Source: Haladaptatus sp. DYF46
Lineage (GTDB): Archaea; Halobacteriota; Halobacteria; Halobacteriales; Haladaptataceae
Direction of reading: 5' to 3'
NCBI RefSeq assembly: GCF_021083305.1
Contig: NZ_JAJFAY010000004.1
Coordinates: 124,001 to 188,000, forward strand
Length of the DNA stretch: 64,000 nucleotides
Positions 62,838 to 64,000 of the stretch are shown here, in pieces. Positions within the stretch are counted from its first letter, which is position 1. Every line of letters begins with the position of its first letter. The position numbers and the translations under genes were made by a program. The notes below the pieces were generated by a model. The model did not search any database. It was not told the origin of the DNA and saw only the letters and a program-made list of their open reading frames with translations.

Positions 62838-63311
62838 ATGAACGAAACGGAGACCCTCGCCGAATCGCGGACGGTCGTGAGCGAAATCCTGATGCCGAAC
62901 GATACGAACAACCTCGGTCGGGCGCTCGGCGGGTCGGTGTTGCACTGGATGGACATCTGCGCCGCGATAGCCTCGCGTCGCTTCTCGCGGCGGCAGGTCG
63001 TCACCGCGTCGATGGACCACGTCGATTTCCTCGGTCCCATCGACCTCGGCGACATCGTGACCGTCGAGGGGTACGTGTTCGACACCGGGCGAACGAGCAT
63101 GGACGTCGTCGTCACCGTCCGTGCGGAGCGGCCGAGTCGGAACGAGAAGCGCGACACAGCGACGTCGTTTTTCACCATGGTCGCTCTCGACGAGGACGAA
63201 CGACCCGCCTCGGTTCCTGACCTCGACTGTCCGACGGACGAACAACAGACGTTGCGCGACGACGCCCTTCGTCGCCGGGAAAACCGCAGAACGTCGCTCA
63301 GCGCGAGGTGA
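62838..63311 (+). CDS. Acyl-CoA thioesterase, hotdog fold
   Basis: This 157-aa protein has NNLGRALGGSVLHWMDICAAIASRRFS and DHVDFLGPIDLGDIV, the YciA/BFIT-type hotdog signature with the catalytic Asp/Asn region. It then has EGYVFDTGRTSMDVVVTVRAE. It hydrolyses acyl-CoA in the cytoplasm. Chain length is not readable. Its stop is adjacent to the convergent nrdB stop. Confidence 0.88.
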   Translation: MNETETLAESRTVVSEILMPNDTNNLGRALGGSVLHWMDICAAIASRRFSRRQVVTASMDHVDFLGPIDLGDIVTVEGYVFDTGRTSMDVVVTVRAERPSRNEKRDTATSFFTMVALDEDERPASVPDLDCPTDEQQTLRDDALRRRENRRTSLSAR

Positions 63312-64000
63312 TCACCAGTCGAGCGACCCGCCGCTCTGATACTCCGTGACCTGCGTCTCGAAGAAGTTCTTCTCCTTGTTGAGGTCCACCTGCTCGGACA
63401 TCCACGGGAAGGGGTTGTCGGTACCGTACTGCTCCGGGAGGTCCAACTGTCCGAGCCTGCGGTCGGCGACGTGTTCGACGTACTCGGCGAACTGCTCGGC
63501 GCTCATGCCGAGGATTTCGTCGGGACACGCCTCGTAGGCGTAGAGCTTTTCCAGTTCGACGGCTTCGGTGATGAGGTCGGTCACTTCGTCGCCGAATTCG
63601 TCGGTCCACACGCCCGGGTTCTCGGCCCGAATCTCGTTGATGAGGTCGACGCCGAACCCGACGTGGAGCGACTCGTCGCGCATGATGTACTCGAACTGCT
63701 GGCCGATGCCGACCATCTTGTTCTGGCGTTTCAGCCCGAGCATCATGGCGAACCCGGCGTAGAAGAAGACGCCTTCCATGATGACGTAGAAGCCGACGAG
63801 GTCGCGCAGGAATTCGCGGACGTCGTCTTCGGTGTCGATGGTGAAATCCGGGCGGTTGATAGCCCGCGTCAGGTTCACCACGAACTCGTCTTTCTCCTCG
63901 ATGGAGGGGACCCGCTCGTACATCCCGTACAGGTAGTCAGGGTCGAAGCCGAGCGAGTCACAGCAGTAGATGAACGTATCCGTGTGGATGGCTTCCTCGT
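63312..64000 (-). CDS. nrdB: Ribonucleoside-diphosphate reductase small subunit, 5' end outside window
   Basis: The visible 229 residues of the minus-strand frame run past the window edge. They include EEAIHTDTFIYCCDSLG, EGVFFYAGFAMMLG and EYIMRDESLHVGFG, which hold diiron ligands of class Ia R2. A typical C-terminal tail follows (NFFETQVTEYQSGGSLDW) that would dock on the large subunit. It generates the tyrosyl or metal radical for deoxyribonucleotide synthesis. The start and first ligands are not visible. Confidence 0.9.
   Translation of the reverse strand, partial: EEAIHTDTFIYCCDSLGFDPDYLYGMYERVPSIEEKDEFVVNLTRAINRPDFTIDTEDDVREFLRDLVGFYVIMEGVFFYAGFAMMLGLKRQNKMVGIGQQFEYIMRDESLHVGFGVDLINEIRAENPGVWTDEFGDEVTDLITEAVELEKLYAYEACPDEILGMSAEQFAEYVEHVADRRLGQLDLPEQYGTDNPFPWMSEQVDLNKEKNFFETQVTEYQSGGSLDW

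Overview
This window is chromosomal DNA from a halophilic archaeon of the class Halobacteria. The proteins are strongly acidic. Many starts look leaderless, with a TATA-like box about 25-30 bases upstream of the ATG. Exported proteins carry twin-arginine plus lipobox signals. Typical haloarchaeal families are present, including a Bat-type HTH sensor, a KaiC-like ATPase, small CPxCG-like zinc fingers, HTH plus DUF7521 pairs and archaeal EF-1A. I cannot fix the genus from sequence alone. No rRNA, tRNA, CRISPR array or intact insertion sequence was seen.

Layout. Positions 1-2.3 kb hold the end of a dipeptide epimerase gene and an HSL-type esterase. Positions 2.5-10.9 kb hold an iron-uptake locus of two transcription units, each behind a pair of TTTAGG/CCTAAA palindromes. 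Unit 1 encodes a 63-aa protein, a flavoprotein, a FecCD permease and an ATPase. Unit 2 encodes four tandem paralogous Tat-lipoprotein binding proteins. Positions 11-15.7 kb hold a flavin monooxygenase-like protein, a 955-aa PAS/GAF/Bat-HTH sensor and a small zinc protein. Positions 15.7-27 kb hold glutamate dehydrogenase, a frameshifted DUF6176-like gene, an F420-type luciferase-like oxidoreductase, a D-lactate/glycolate dehydrogenase fused to an Fe-S module, regulators, membrane proteins and a truncated HpaI-type aldolase. Positions 27-38 kb hold a CDGSH protein, an XPB-like helicase, an old-yellow-enzyme relative, DoxX, redoxin and methyltransferase genes, an ABC exporter, a Xi-class GST, citrate synthase and a lone Rieske protein. 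Positions 38-45 kb hold a KaiC-like ATPase coupled to a receiver-like protein, a DEDD nuclease, an MBL hydrolase, DUF7344 and small proteins, and a uracil-DNA glycosylase. Positions 45-58 kb hold a stand-alone EF-1A, a YihY protein, an alcohol dehydrogenase reading into a membrane-protein gene, a GCS2-type ligase, SLC13 and CDF transporters, and an orphan Eco57I/TaqI-like DNA methyltransferase. Positions 58-64 kb hold a two-HMA copper ATPase, a lipoprotein, SPW-repeat and thioesterase genes, and the end of nrdB.

The most unusual signal is a set of hairpin-rich segments that sit in frame inside genes. There is one at the Tat signal of the fourth iron-binding protein and two in the copper ATPase. 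A related hairpin cluster lies between genes at 41.5 kb. Each in-frame insert adds a hydrophilic Arg/Ser/Gly/Glu-rich peptide where paralogues or the family have none. This is reminiscent of the in-frame palindromic elements of Rickettsia, and I propose it as a candidate undescribed mobile palindromic family.

The window also shows gene decay or rearrangement. There is a +1 frameshift (17.1 kb), a truncated aldolase colliding with an opposing gene (26.6 kb), an apparent stop-codon loss that joins two genes (49.3 kb), and an N-terminal fragment resembling a PiT phosphate transporter (54 kb).
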